From NCBI RefSeq assembly GCF_964019385.1, contig NC_088643.1, positions 73,710,014 to 73,774,013 on the forward strand: 64,000 bases of DNA, read 5' to 3'. Both the position numbers and the translations under genes were made by a program. Origin of the DNA: Sycon ciliatum. Its lineage: Eukaryota > Porifera > Calcarea > Leucosolenida > Sycettidae. Below the pieces are notes generated by a model. That model did no database searches. It saw only the letters and a program-made list of their open reading frames with translations, and was not told where the DNA came from. The stretch's first letter is position 1. The number at the start of each line of letters is the position of its first letter. Of the stretch, positions 34,647 through 44,504 are shown piece after piece.

Positions 34647-34893
34647 GCCTGGGAGACTGCATAGTCGGATTCGGCAGCTGGTCCATGTGTGTGTGTGTGT
34701 GCGCGTGCACGCGTGCCTGGGAGACTGCATAATCGGATTCGGCAGCTGGTTCATGTGTATGTGCGCACGCGCGCGTGTGTGGATGTGCACGCATGCCTGA
34801 GAGACTGTATAGTTGGATTCGGCAGCTGGTTCGTGTGTGTGCCTGTGCGCGCGTGTCTGGGAGACTGCATAGTCGGATTCGGCAGCTGCTTCA

Positions 34894-34895
<2 letters not shown>
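34647..34895. repeat. ~70-bp minisatellite with GT/GC linker
   Basis: Four units start at about 34647, 34715, 34795 and 34855, each GCCTGGGAGACTGCATAG followed by TCGGATTCGGCAGCTG and then a variable GT/GC-alternating tract that expands in the last copy (about 34895-34960). Confidence 0.85.
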
Positions 34896-34927
<32 letters not shown>

Positions 34928-35364
34928 CATGCGCACGCGTGTGGGTGTGGGTGCGCGCGTATGCGTGTATGTATGTATGTATGTGGCATCATCTTATATC
35001 GGTAGTTATCATTCTGTGTATTACTGTGTACTGCGGTGGACTGCGATAGCACACATTATGTGCCAAGATGTGCACCTAGCTGGTGATTTCCAACTGTGTT
35101 ATGTTGAGTGGAAAATGAGCAATGACAGATAGTTTTTGGTGCTGTATGAGTGTGTTAGGCAATCAATAGCCAATTCCAACCTCTTGCATTGGCTGTCAGG
35201 TTGGATAGGATCAGCGCGTGCATTTACAACAGTGGTGACGTACTTCCTATTGTACTACCGTAATGTCACATTAGCTTCAGTGTTCATATCATTCTATACT
35301 GGAGTATTCTACGTACATGTATTCAGTAATGGAGTGGTTATTATATACTTCACTCACCAATGGT

Positions 35365-35403
35365 CCTTATTCACAATTACGTCATCGGCTCGCGCCGGGG
35401 GTA
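35365..35403 (+). repeat. Left terminal inverted repeat of the THAP-DDE transposon
   Basis: It shares CCTTATTCA, ATTACGTCATC and a G-rich GGGGGTA word with the right end. A CA insertion and internal drift separate the blocks. Confidence 0.7.
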
Positions 35404-35557
35404 TACTTGAGATTTCGTGGTGAGAAAGACTTCACTTCTTCCAAAATTTTCGTCTTGGACATCAGACAGTTGTGGTTGTTTTTATTTCGAGAGTTAGCCC
35501 TCACGTCGAGTTCCAGGCAGTGCCTGTCGTGGAGTATCACCGACTGGTCCGTCAGCT

Positions 35558-35670
35558 ATGAGTGCCAAGAAAGTTTCGTCTTTAGCCGACTTGAGAGTGC
35601 CTGAGCTGAAGAGGCTACTCCGTGAACATGGCTTACCCCTTTCCGGAAAGAAGGACGAACTGATTGGGAG
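35558..35670 (+). CDS. SAP-SWIM-C19-like transposon protein, exon 1 (SAP domain)
   Basis: The ATG at 35558 opens 37 codons plus two bases that form a nearly complete SAP domain (a helix-turn-helix that binds A/T-rich DNA): LADLRVPELKRLL, then HGLPLSGKKDELIG. The exon ends GGGAG|GTAAGC, a consensus donor. The two spare bases (AG) are completed by the first base of exon 2 (A) to give Arg, continuing RLKTFAK, the canonical end of SAP helix 2. This makes the join very likely even though 4.6 kb separates the exons. Confidence 0.85.
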
Positions 35671-35847
35671 GTAAGCTTTCTTCGTTTCACTTCTTACTCA
35701 GTAGTGTGTTGCCGAAAATTACTAAACTCTCCCAGGCGTCTGTTTTTTCGTTATTGGCCCGCGTGCAAAGAATGGAGCTGAACTAAAAATATTTTTCAAA
35801 AACCAGTAGACTTGTGTAGCATGGCTACTTTATAACACGTTATTTGT

Positions 35848-38800
35848 CCTGGTCCTGGTCCTGGTATACACTGCCATGTAGGTCACGTGTTTCTCGTTGA
35901 GCGAGACGGAGACGAGAGGAGACATGAGCGTTGGTGACGGGATAAGTCGTTTCGCCTTTTGAAACGCCTCCGGCAATTCTGACATTGCAATTGGAACTTG
36001 TCCCTTTCATCAGCAGTTGGGCGCCTGGTGGATCGGTTGCAGTTGTGGATAGCAAAGCCCCGGATTGACTTACAGCAGCGTTCACAAATGGGACAGTGAG
36101 CGGTACAGCACGGTTTCCGAATACATAGGCGTACAGGTGAAGAGCTTGTGGCATTGGCAACATTCGGGGCAGAATTGGACTGGACACAGCGATGGACTGC
36201 AATGCCACCCGCACTCCGAAACCATCGGTGACACTGGGAGCACTGGCGGCTGTTGGCTTGCTGCTGGACTGGTTTACGCCGTTCCATGATGCACTTGTGG
36301 CGGGCGATATCTTGCTGCCGAGCAAATGCACGCCGGCACACCTCGCAGACTATCTCCCGAGCCGGTTTCTGAGCTGGTTGTATTGCTCGATAAGCTTGCC
36401 GCCACTCAGATCGTTCCTGCGCTGTGTCAAACCATGACTCGTCGGCGATGTTTATTCGTCGCAGGTCGACCCTAATTGCGTCTCGCCATCGTTTCCGCGG
36501 GCCACACGCTGGGCGTGGTGGCAGCAATGTGCCAAACAACAACATCCGCGGCATCCGCTCCTCAGGCATGCGTACCACGTGCCCAAGCCATTCCAGTCTT
36601 CTCTGCATGAGGCGGTCGGGGATATCCAGTGGGTTTGCTGCATTCCATGTTTTCAGAATGGTGTCCTTGGCTATCTTTAAGTCCCACACATCCCGCTGTG
36701 CAACACTCATGATGGAAAGAAGCGACCGGTAGTAGAAGGTCGTGATCCGTTGCACATCACTTTGCAGCGGTACCCACGTCTCCGCACAATAGAGCAGTAA
36801 GGACAGAACACAGGCCTCGAAAACCAGACGCTTGGTGCGCAGAGAGAGATTGTGGTCATTGAAGACAGCATGACGGAGCGCTCCAAAAGCACGGGAGGCA
36901 GATGAAACACGGGTCGATACATCTTTGTGAGATCGGCCAGAATCATGGATAACAGCACCCAGGTATCGGAACTCACGCACACATTCCAATGTGCCATTCT
37001 TCACAGGAAGAGGAAGTCGGTCATCATCCGTGATACCATAGCCAACCGCCATAAATTTGGTCTTGTCCAGATTGACGGTCAGACCAAATGCAGACGAGAC
37101 ATCGATGAACATATCCAGAGCAAGAGCAGCAGCAGTACGGGTAGTGGCAAACAGGGCAGAGTCGTCAGCGAACTGGCAGTCGTTGATGGTAGTCTGATCG
37201 TCAGTACGCTTTCTCTTGAAATAAAGCGAGCCCCCAGGATTGAATGCCAACGGGACGCCGATACCAGGCACATGCTCGACCACTCTGGACCATCTCTGGA
37301 AAACAGCCCACATGAATATGTTGAATAAGACTGGTGCCATACAACAGCCCTGCCGCAAACCACTCTTCACTGCAATGGGTTGGATGGGTGTTGACCCGAT
37401 GGAGAGAGTAGCCGACATTGAGGTGTGAAACGACTTGATGATGTTTACGATGTTACTAGGGACCCCTGCCTTCGCGAGAATCAGCCACATGCATTCACGG
37501 TTTACTGAGTCGTACGCCTTACGTAAATCAACAAAGACAACGTATCCCGGGCAGCGATGTTCGTACAACTTCTCCAGGACTTGGCGAACTGCAAACACCA
37601 TGTCTGTGCAAGATCGACCCTTACGAAAGCCGCACTGGGAGTCGGGTAGAATATTCTCCGCAATAATCTGTAATCTGGACTGAAGTACTCGAGCAGCAAC
37701 TTTCCCAACAACATCCAGGAGTGATATGCCACGCCAATTATCACACAATGAGAGGTTACCTTTCTTTGGGATTGGCACAAGGTTGCAGTCTACCCATTCC
37801 TGCGGAACAGCCTCGTCATCCCAGACATGGTGCAACAGATCCAACAGTGCCTCCATGAAACTCTCACCACCCGCTTTGACCAACTCAGGCAGGATAGCTG
37901 AGGCGCCAGCGGCCTTGCCGTTGCTGAGTTGTCGAATAGCTCGCGCCACCTCTGCTGCATCCGGCTTGCCAGCGATGTTCTGGTTGATAGGCTGCTGGTC
38001 TATTTCGTCAATGGCACATGGATCAAATGTGCTAGGGATGTTGAGTACGCCATCGAAATGTTGGTACCATCGTCCACCTTGTTCCTCCACAGATTTGCAG
38101 ATGTTGCCATTTGCATCCCTAATAGCGGTAGTAGACACAGGGCGTAATCCCTGCTTGGCAGCCTGCATATCCTTAACACATGCCCACACCCGTGAGGAAC
38201 TGAACCGTGCACCATCAAGAGATTTGGCTTTGTTGGTGAACCAGGAGTTCTTGGCAGAGCGGACAGCAGCTCTTGCCTTACTCCTGGCAGCCTTGAACCT
38301 GTTCCACGTGTCATCAGACCTGCCACTTGAAATCCATTCTTGATATCGCTGATTCCTTTCATTCAACAAGGGTTCGAGGGTATCTTTGCTCTCAGTAAAC
38401 CAATCTGGTTGACGACGTTTCTGAAAACCGAGGGTCTCCTCTGCAGACTCGGTGACCGCGGTGCGCAACCTCGACCATTTGCATTCAACGGTGGTATGTT
38501 CATTCGGCTGTTGCAGACTGTTTGTGAGGCATTCACGATAGACATCAGCAACTCGTGTGATGTTTCCAGATGAGTCAGTGCTGTGGACATCCTTCAAACG
38601 TGCAACATCAAACCGCTTACATTTCTTCGTTTGCACACAACGCGAGCGGCGCTGCAGACGGCCTACTACAAAACGCGCAGCCACCAGGTTGTGGTCGCTC
38701 CCACATTCCGCACTTCTTATAACTTGAGCATCAATACATTGGTGGTAGTCAGCTTGTGACGTGATGACAAAATCAATACAATGAAATCTCTTTGACCTTG

Positions 38801-39791
38801 GATGTTGCCAGGTCCACTTCCTATCCTCTGTCTTGCAGAACCATGTGTTACACACCATCGCCTGAATAGTTGCAAGAAAATCCAACAGCTCACGTCCTGC
38901 AGAGTTCATCTCACCCACTCCATGTGGGCCCCGTACACGTGACCACTCATCAGCGTCAGCATGCGTACGGGATCCAACTCTGGCGTTGAAGTCACCCAAC
39001 AGAATAAACTTTTCTGTGGCCATCCGTGGCAAAGTCGCTTGCAAGTCCGCAAAGAACTGTTCCTTGGCAATTCGCTTGCTGGCGAACGTCGGAGCATATG
39101 CGGAGATGACAGTATACCATACCGGTGAACACCCATGAATATCAAACTTCAATCGCGCTGACACAATCCGAGAGCTGCGGGCGTCGTATTGACAACCGCC
39201 GTCACGCCACGCGCGAGCTGCATTTCCCAGCAACAGAATCGCAACACCTTCACCCCTTCGACACGACTCTCCCTCGCCAGGTGAAGGTCTTCCAGACGAA
39301 ATTAGCACTGCTCCGTCGATGTTGTAAACGTTCTTATCCAGCCAGTAGGTCTCTTGAAGACAAACTATTTCCAATCCAAGACGTTTGAAAATTTGAATTA
39401 TCCGATAAATTTTCTTGTCGTCAGCCACTTGATGTCGAGTGGATGCTGTTTGGACGGGTCCTTCACTTTCCAGCAACGAGCGGACATTCCACGTCCCAAC
39501 GCTCAGGGTAAACTCCTTTCGTCTCCTACTGCGTGCGGTAGATGGCTCCATTCGCGGGCTTGCAAGGCCTCGCGATGGGTCCAACAGCGGAAAACAGAGT
39601 CAGAGTGACGACACCCGAAGTTCGTCCTGTAATCTGCTCTGCTGACTTTCCGCTGTGGACTTCTACTGGGAACTGTCCCAGGGACGACCCTGGAAGCCCA
39701 GAGTCGTCCCTGAGAACTGAAAACTAACAAAAACTAATCAAACGATGAGAGCTACAAAATTCCTAACTGACTCCTGTAGAGTCCCACACAC
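35848..39791 (-). mobile_element. Full-length RTE-like non-LTR retrotransposon in a transposon intron
   Basis: It is flanked by the 13-bp direct repeat ACACGTTATTTGT at 35835-35847 and 39792-39804, a clean target-site duplication. The element is 3.94 kb: about 210 bases of 5' leader, one intact ORF, and only about 35 bases of 3' UTR ending in three CCAGGA hexamers, the short-microsatellite tail typical of RTE-group elements. The intact frame and perfect duplication point to a recent insertion. It lies antisense within the intron of the SAP-SWIM gene. Confidence 0.9.
35883..39551 (-). CDS. LINE ORF: AP endonuclease - reverse transcriptase - four C2H2 fingers
   Basis: About 1222 residues from the ATG at 39549-39551; the frame is open a little further upstream. 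The N-terminal third is an APE-type endonuclease (VGTWNVRSLL, CLQETYW, VISAYAP, LLGDFNARVG, then HNLVAARF). The middle is reverse transcriptase: PIPKKG, NWRGISLL, CGFRKGRSC, FVDLRKAYDS, GLRQGC, and the catalytic QFADDSALFA at about 37165. The C-terminal connection has LLYCAETW and RLEWLGHVVRMP, typical of RTE-related proteins. It finishes with four Cys/His fingers (CEVC…HKC, CSQC…HRC, CPIC…HNC, CQNC…RSC), probably for nucleic-acid binding. No stop or frameshift; potentially active. Confidence 0.92.
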   Translation of the reverse strand: MEPSTARSRRRKEFTLSVGTWNVRSLLESEGPVQTASTRHQVADDKKIYRIIQIFKRLGLEIVCLQETYWLDKNVYNIDGAVLISSGRPSPGEGESCRRGEGVAILLLGNAARAWRDGGCQYDARSSRIVSARLKFDIHGCSPVWYTVISAYAPTFASKRIAKEQFFADLQATLPRMATEKFILLGDFNARVGSRTHADADEWSRVRGPHGVGEMNSAGRELLDFLATIQAMVCNTWFCKTEDRKWTWQHPRSKRFHCIDFVITSQADYHQCIDAQVIRSAECGSDHNLVAARFVVGRLQRRSRCVQTKKCKRFDVARLKDVHSTDSSGNITRVADVYRECLTNSLQQPNEHTTVECKWSRLRTAVTESAEETLGFQKRRQPDWFTESKDTLEPLLNERNQRYQEWISSGRSDDTWNRFKAARSKARAAVRSAKNSWFTNKAKSLDGARFSSSRVWACVKDMQAAKQGLRPVSTTAIRDANGNICKSVEEQGGRWYQHFDGVLNIPSTFDPCAIDEIDQQPINQNIAGKPDAAEVARAIRQLSNGKAAGASAILPELVKAGGESFMEALLDLLHHVWDDEAVPQEWVDCNLVPIPKKGNLSLCDNWRGISLLDVVGKVAARVLQSRLQIIAENILPDSQCGFRKGRSCTDMVFAVRQVLEKLYEHRCPGYVVFVDLRKAYDSVNRECMWLILAKAGVPSNIVNIIKSFHTSMSATLSIGSTPIQPIAVKSGLRQGCCMAPVLFNIFMWAVFQRWSRVVEHVPGIGVPLAFNPGGSLYFKRKRTDDQTTINDCQFADDSALFATTRTAAALALDMFIDVSSAFGLTVNLDKTKFMAVGYGITDDDRLPLPVKNGTLECVREFRYLGAVIHDSGRSHKDVSTRVSSASRAFGALRHAVFNDHNLSLRTKRLVFEACVLSLLLYCAETWVPLQSDVQRITTFYYRSLLSIMSVAQRDVWDLKIAKDTILKTWNAANPLDIPDRLMQRRLEWLGHVVRMPEERMPRMLLFGTLLPPRPACGPRKRWRDAIRVDLRRINIADESWFDTAQERSEWRQAYRAIQPAQKPAREIVCEVCRRAFARQQDIARHKCIMERRKPVQQQANSRQCSQCHRWFRSAGGIAVHRCVQSNSAPNVANATSSSPVRLCIRKPCCTAHCPICERCCKSIRGFAIHNCNRSTRRPTADERDKFQLQCQNCRRRFKRRNDLSRHQRSCLLSSPSRSTRNT

Positions 39792-39963
39792 ACACGTTAT
39801 TTGTATACACATAAATAGTACACCGTAGGAATGCTTGGATAGCTCTGCGCACACTCGCACGGCCTTGTCTTCTTCTTCTCCTTGTGTGAGACAATGAACG
39901 AATGATAACTACTTACGTAACTACAAGTATGTGCTTTGAGTGCTGAGAGTATACGAGTTACAA

Positions 39964-40010
39964 TGGTGGCAGCGGTGGAATTCGAACCCACGCCTCCGAA
40001 GAGACTGGAG
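39964..40010 (-). other. tRNA-Leu 3'-half fragment ending in CCA
   Basis: Read on the minus strand it is CTCCAG, a variable arm (TCTCTTCGGAGG), a T arm with B box (GGGTTCGAATTCC) and the acceptor strand CGCTGCCA followed by CCA. It matches the fragment at 26037-26083 but lies in unrelated flanks. The D arm and anticodon loop are absent, so it is not a tRNA gene. Confidence 0.7.
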
Positions 40011-40285
40011 GGGGGATTACACTTGGACTACGTTTGGTGTGGGCATGGACGAAGCCATAGCCATGACCATGTGCATGGCAGCATTGCGACTCTGCTGAGA
40101 GTTGCTATAATGGGATCTGCTTTCAACTCAGTGTGCAACAGCATCCATAGTCATTTTACCTGTATTATGTTCTTGTCATTTTACTTTTGTTTTGTGACAC
40201 CGTACCCATGAAACGAGACAATATTCCTTGCTGAGCCTAAAAACTCCAAATCTTCCTGTGGCTTGTGTTCCTGTGTCAACTGCAG

Positions 40286-42281
40286 ATTAAAGACATTTGC
40301 GAAAACTTCAGGCCAAGCTGAAAGTAGCTTTCTATCGCCACCGGTACAAGGCAACGTCAGTAATCCCCCAGCACAGTCACAACCACCGCATATACCACTA
40401 TCCACAGAGTCGATAGAAGTGACCCGTACGAAAAGCAAGCTTCCAGTCGACCCGAACTTGTGGAAGCCCTTGGTTGACATTCGGACTGCCTTGCCGATGT
40501 TCACCATGGCCAACATGGTGGCTTATTTCATTTATGGTCAGTCCACTGATGGGAGCCGAATGAACTTCAAGGCTGTAAATGAGCATGCCCTGCTTCTATT
40601 CAGCAATGGATTGGTGCAGGCCATTAAAGGTGCAGTGGATCCCGAAGAGCAAGGAACAATGTATCTCCGCTGCATTGTGCTGGCAGAAATGAAACAAAAA
40701 AAAACCTATACCCTATACATGAAGCTGGACAGACATGCAGAGGTCCTGTACGCAGAGTGTGGCTGTCCTGCTGGCCGCCCTCCTCACGCTTCCTGCAAAC
40801 ACCTTGCGGCATTTGCGTATGCTCTTGAGGAGTTTGTGCGGCTGGGGTACCACCGGTCAGCATTGACTTGCACGGAAGAGGCCAGCAAATGGAATGTGCC
40901 ACGGAGCAAGAAGGTTGAAGTGTGCCTGCTAAAGGATCTGGTGTTTAAAAAGGCTGCGTACAGCAAGAGCAGCGCAACGCCGGTAGCTGCTGCACGGAAG
41001 GAACTGGACAAGCCACTTGCCCCACCTCGGCTGCCAGCAACTGCCTTGCTGACTTTCGCCAAGAACGTAAACGAACTTAGTACCCGCGGCGTGGCAATGG
41101 CTTTCACCCACGTTCTGCCGTCCGAGTCAACGCTGGTTGCAAGGGTGGAACGCATTGCACGGGCGAACGAACAGCAGCAGGCGTGTCGTGAGTTGCGGGC
41201 TGAAGGCACAGATAAGGCTTCTAAGGGTGCATCCTGTGAACCTAGTCCTAGTGGTGAACCTAGTCTCAGTGGTGAACATAGTCCAAGTGGTGAACCTGAC
41301 ACGCAACTTACCCGAGAGGAAGTGAATCCGCAGTCGCCCATGGATGTGACTGGGAATGCTAGTGACAACAGACAAGTGCAAGAGTACCCCCTGCCTTGGG
41401 GTGGCTCTCACCGGACAGAAGATGGCAAACAGTTCTATTTTAGCAATACGTGCCCACTGGACAATGGCTTGATGTTTTGTTTTACTCTCCTCAGCAGCAA
41501 TGACATATATATTCATGAATTTAGAGACGCAGCTAAAAGTGGGAACCGCGCAGCTCATGCCCTGCTGGATATGTGTGGGTTCATTGACATTGGCGAACCA
41601 GGCGCAGCGAAGTACATCTGGTGGCACGCCCTTGAACTTCTAGGCCTTCCCCGAGTACCCTGTGATGGACAGAACATTAATTTCTATGGTTCAGAAGCAG
41701 ATCGGTTTGTTATAGCGTTTAATCAATCGTTTTGTCTTCCGTCAGTATCCTACGAATGTGACACGTGCAATGTGAAGAAAGATGTCGTCACTCCAGAAAT
41801 CTTTATCTCTGCAGATGGAGACCTATCTCACCTGCCTGGGCCGGACCAGGTAAAGGTGATGTTGAATGCCTGGTTTTTTCCGGGAAGTCAGCCTTGTCGT
41901 TGTGGTGGTGTGCGCTCGTATTCTCGACGGAGGTTGCAGGTGCTACGTGGCTCCAGAGTGGGGTGCTCTGTGGCATTCTTTTGCTGCATTTGCCGCGAAA
42001 TGGTTGGTCGGCACACAATTTATTCTGCTGCAGATTTTCCTTTACAGGTTAAAGTGCCAGGCACTGATTCCGGCCGCCTGACTGCATACCGGTTGCTGGG
42101 TGTGACCTATGGAAATGGTCAACATTTTGTGTCTCATATTCATGAAAATGGCACGTTTTATTTCTACGATGGCATGAATGCAGCCACAGGGGGGCGGCCT
42201 CAGGCTGTGGTTGGCCCTCCAGTGGCTCCAGCTGGCTATCAGCTTGGCCACATTATGTATGCTGCAGTTGTACCGGCATGA
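40286..42281 (+). CDS. SAP-SWIM-C19-like transposon protein, exon 2
   Basis: The acceptor is TGTGTCAACTGCAG|A at 40285/40286, completing the Arg codon left by exon 1; the full product is 702 residues. After the SAP tail comes a SWIM zinc finger, C196-x-C198-x9-C208-x-H210 (numbered on the joined protein), a DNA/protein-binding fold found in transposon proteins. A linker carries SGEPS-type hexapeptide repeats. The C-terminal ~290 residues resemble a ubiquitin-specific (C19) cysteine protease: Cys box SNTCPLDNG with C427, a zinc-binding 'fingers'-like insert (C529-x2-C532, then CRC and CCIC pairs), and a His/Asp box YRLLGVTYGNGQHFVS…FYFYDGM with H651 and D666. All three candidate catalytic residues are present. 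It may deubiquitinate proteins at the transposition complex; that role is inferred. Confidence 0.8.
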
Positions 42282-42831
42282 AGAGCATATTTTATGTGAG
42301 AATTTTCATGATCTGTCACTCATAATGTCGTAATGAGAATGGATACTTGTTGGGTGTGTACGGCATCACATCTGCTTGGGAGCACGGCTCCAGAGCAGAA
42401 CATCTTTAGTCACAGAAAAGTGAAGGCCCATTCCAAGTCCGATGTAACAAACAAACACCAAAATATCCTACAATGTACTGCATTAGATGCCTAACGGAGT
42501 AAGGTGTGCTGTCCTGAAGGCAACAATACAGGCTACATAAGGAGGCGCACAGATCACAAGTAATGCAATGTCGACAGTATACAAATTCAATGGCAGCAGG
42601 GGGGGGGGGGGGGGAGTCTTAGGCTGTTGCTGAGCACCATTCTGTCCCACACGCTACAATAGCTGTCACTACCATAGTGACTGTCACTTGAGATGCACGA
42701 AAGTAACTAGTTGGTCGCAAGCAACCGCGTTATGGAAAGGTTATGTGGAATAGCTGTATGTACACGGAAGTATGTAAATTACGCGATTATGTGCGCGACA
42801 GTCCCGGAGGGAGAGACCATTGCAGAATAAC
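42282..42831. other. Intergenic space between the convergent transposon genes
   Basis: No gene is seen. It contains a G homopolymer (about 42599-42614). Confidence 0.5.
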
Positions 42832-44319
42832 TTACATCAATGGTGGATTAAATAGAGTGAGAAGGGCACAGCATGAAAAGATTTCATCTCCAATATCAGC
42901 CATACTGATCGGCAGGAAGCGAAGGATGGAATAATTCTTGATCTGCTGAATGGCTCGCTCCACATGAATCCTCAGTGATGCAATGCGTCGTGTTGTAAGT
43001 AGATCTTCTTCGGAGAACTGTTGATGGTGGAGAAAGGGTGGGATATTGACACCAACACCATACACAAGTGCGTCGGATGCAATGTCAAACCCTTTGTCGG
43101 CCATAATCACATCGCCTTTGTCCAGCAGCTTCAGTAGTTCGCATCTCCTCACCAACTCCTTGTCAGACGTCCGTCCACCATACAGCTGCGACACAAACGA
43201 CAGAGCACCACCAGGTGTTATTCCTACAAGCGCTTTAACGGTGTTACGTTGCTTGTATTCCGACCATGTGGCAGCTTGAGTGGTGGGGTTCTTTGGCTTT
43301 TCTATCGGAATCTCCAACGCATCGATGATAATCCGTGTCCGTGGATACATTTCGCGGAACGACAGTGACATTAGCTCATCCACTTGGGATCTGCTCGGGA
43401 AGATCGGGATTTGGCGAAGTGCATTGGCAGTCAACGGAATCCAATGGCGGATAATCCTGGATATTGTTGGTTGGGAGACACCAGTTAGCCGTGCCAGCTC
43501 CTCTTCCGGATAATCCTTCCACACCTTCACCATTGCAATAAAAAAGCAGTCTTCCAGTGGAAGGATTGGTGCAGTACCTCTTGCTTGGGTGGCAGAACGG
43601 GTGGACAAAACAAGTTTGAACATCTCCTCAAACTGTCCGAATGTTCTGAACCCAGTATACCAGCGAATGTTTTTGTCCGATGTGAACTGCCGTGCCGTAA
43701 AACGCTGCCGTTCAAGCTGAGCTTCGAGGATCGTGTTTTGGTCTTTCAATAGCTCTAGCTGTGATTTCAGGTCCAAGATCTCATCCCTCAGCCGCTGATT
43801 CTCTTCGACAACGTCCACCTCTCCAGTATCTTCGGTGCTGGCCACTTCTTCCTCATCCACCGTCATACTTTCTTCCTCGGCCTCACTCGCTTTCTTGGAG
43901 GTCAGTGTTTGGCGCTCCACCACTGGGATGGTCCAAGCAAATACAGAGGGAACTTCATCGTCATTCTGGCGTTGCAGGGCTGGGAAATGTGCTCCACATA
44001 CACGCACATCGTTTGTTGCAGTCACAGTCAAATTTTGTTTTCGAACAGCATCTTTCCACGATTTGATTAATTTTCTTTGCCGTTTAGCTAGATGTGGATC
44101 AGCGCTTTCGGGCAGGGGTTTGGGGAACTTGGCGAACGGCAACGTCCTGCACACGCTGCAAGCGCCCCTACAGCCGACTCGCTTTGCCGTATTCCCACAA
44201 AGACGATACTCTTCCATCGACCATTTGCCAGTGCAGTCCTGAACACGTCGGTACCCTCGCTTGCATTTCTTCGCCCCAGACACGTTCCGACAGCCAGGAA
44301 CAGTACAGGAGTGCGGCAT
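42832..44319 (-). CDS. THAP - coiled coil - DDE_Tnp_4 transposase
   Basis: 495 residues from the ATG at 44317-44319, chosen because MPHSCTVPGC is a standard THAP start; upstream residues in the same frame look like leader. The THAP-type zinc finger (site-specific DNA binding) runs from CTVPGC through KFPK and LIKSWKDAV to CGAHF. It is expanded by about 50 residues with six extra cysteines. A Glu-rich linker and a leucine-heptad coiled coil (EENQRLRDEILDLKSQLELL) follow, then a helix-turn-helix (ARLTGVSQPTISRII). The catalytic domain is DDE_Tnp_4, as in Harbinger/ISL2EU/IS5-like enzymes: IIIDALEI with D333, MADKGFD with D408, HVERAIQQIK with E454. All three acidic residues are intact. It converges with the SAP-SWIM gene inside the same terminal repeats. 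Confidence 0.9.
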   Translation of the reverse strand: MPHSCTVPGCRNVSGAKKCKRGYRRVQDCTGKWSMEEYRLCGNTAKRVGCRGACSVCRTLPFAKFPKPLPESADPHLAKRQRKLIKSWKDAVRKQNLTVTATNDVRVCGAHFPALQRQNDDEVPSVFAWTIPVVERQTLTSKKASEAEEESMTVDEEEVASTEDTGEVDVVEENQRLRDEILDLKSQLELLKDQNTILEAQLERQRFTARQFTSDKNIRWYTGFRTFGQFEEMFKLVLSTRSATQARGTAPILPLEDCFFIAMVKVWKDYPEEELARLTGVSQPTISRIIRHWIPLTANALRQIPIFPSRSQVDELMSLSFREMYPRTRIIIDALEIPIEKPKNPTTQAATWSEYKQRNTVKALVGITPGGALSFVSQLYGGRTSDKELVRRCELLKLLDKGDVIMADKGFDIASDALVYGVGVNIPPFLHHQQFSEEDLLTTRRIASLRIHVERAIQQIKNYSILRFLPISMADIGDEIFSCCALLTLFNPPLM

Positions 44320-44504
44320 TGCTAGTTTAGAACGTATGCTGACAGCGGTGAAAACAGAAAACCCCTTAGCTAGTAAGGGATCAAAACAACACACGTTCCA
44401 AAACTAAGTCACGTCAAAAGAAAACAAGCAAAGCGGACTTCTTGTTCGTAAAATCTTTCTCCCAGACAATGCAAATGCTGCCTCTGCCAGCTTGATTTTG
44501 AACA

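Larger units (their letters stand above)
32017..35364. other. Repeat-rich region with gene relics; no intact gene
   Basis: After the esterase comes a poly-C tract (about 32240-32256), a degenerate repeat with TAGAAGCATG/GAATAGAAGC words (about 32400-32605), GT tracts (32752-32773 and 33840-34000) and the relics at 33147-33500 and 34090-34190. Frames made of alternating CV or HT residues are microsatellite artefacts. Confidence 0.5.
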
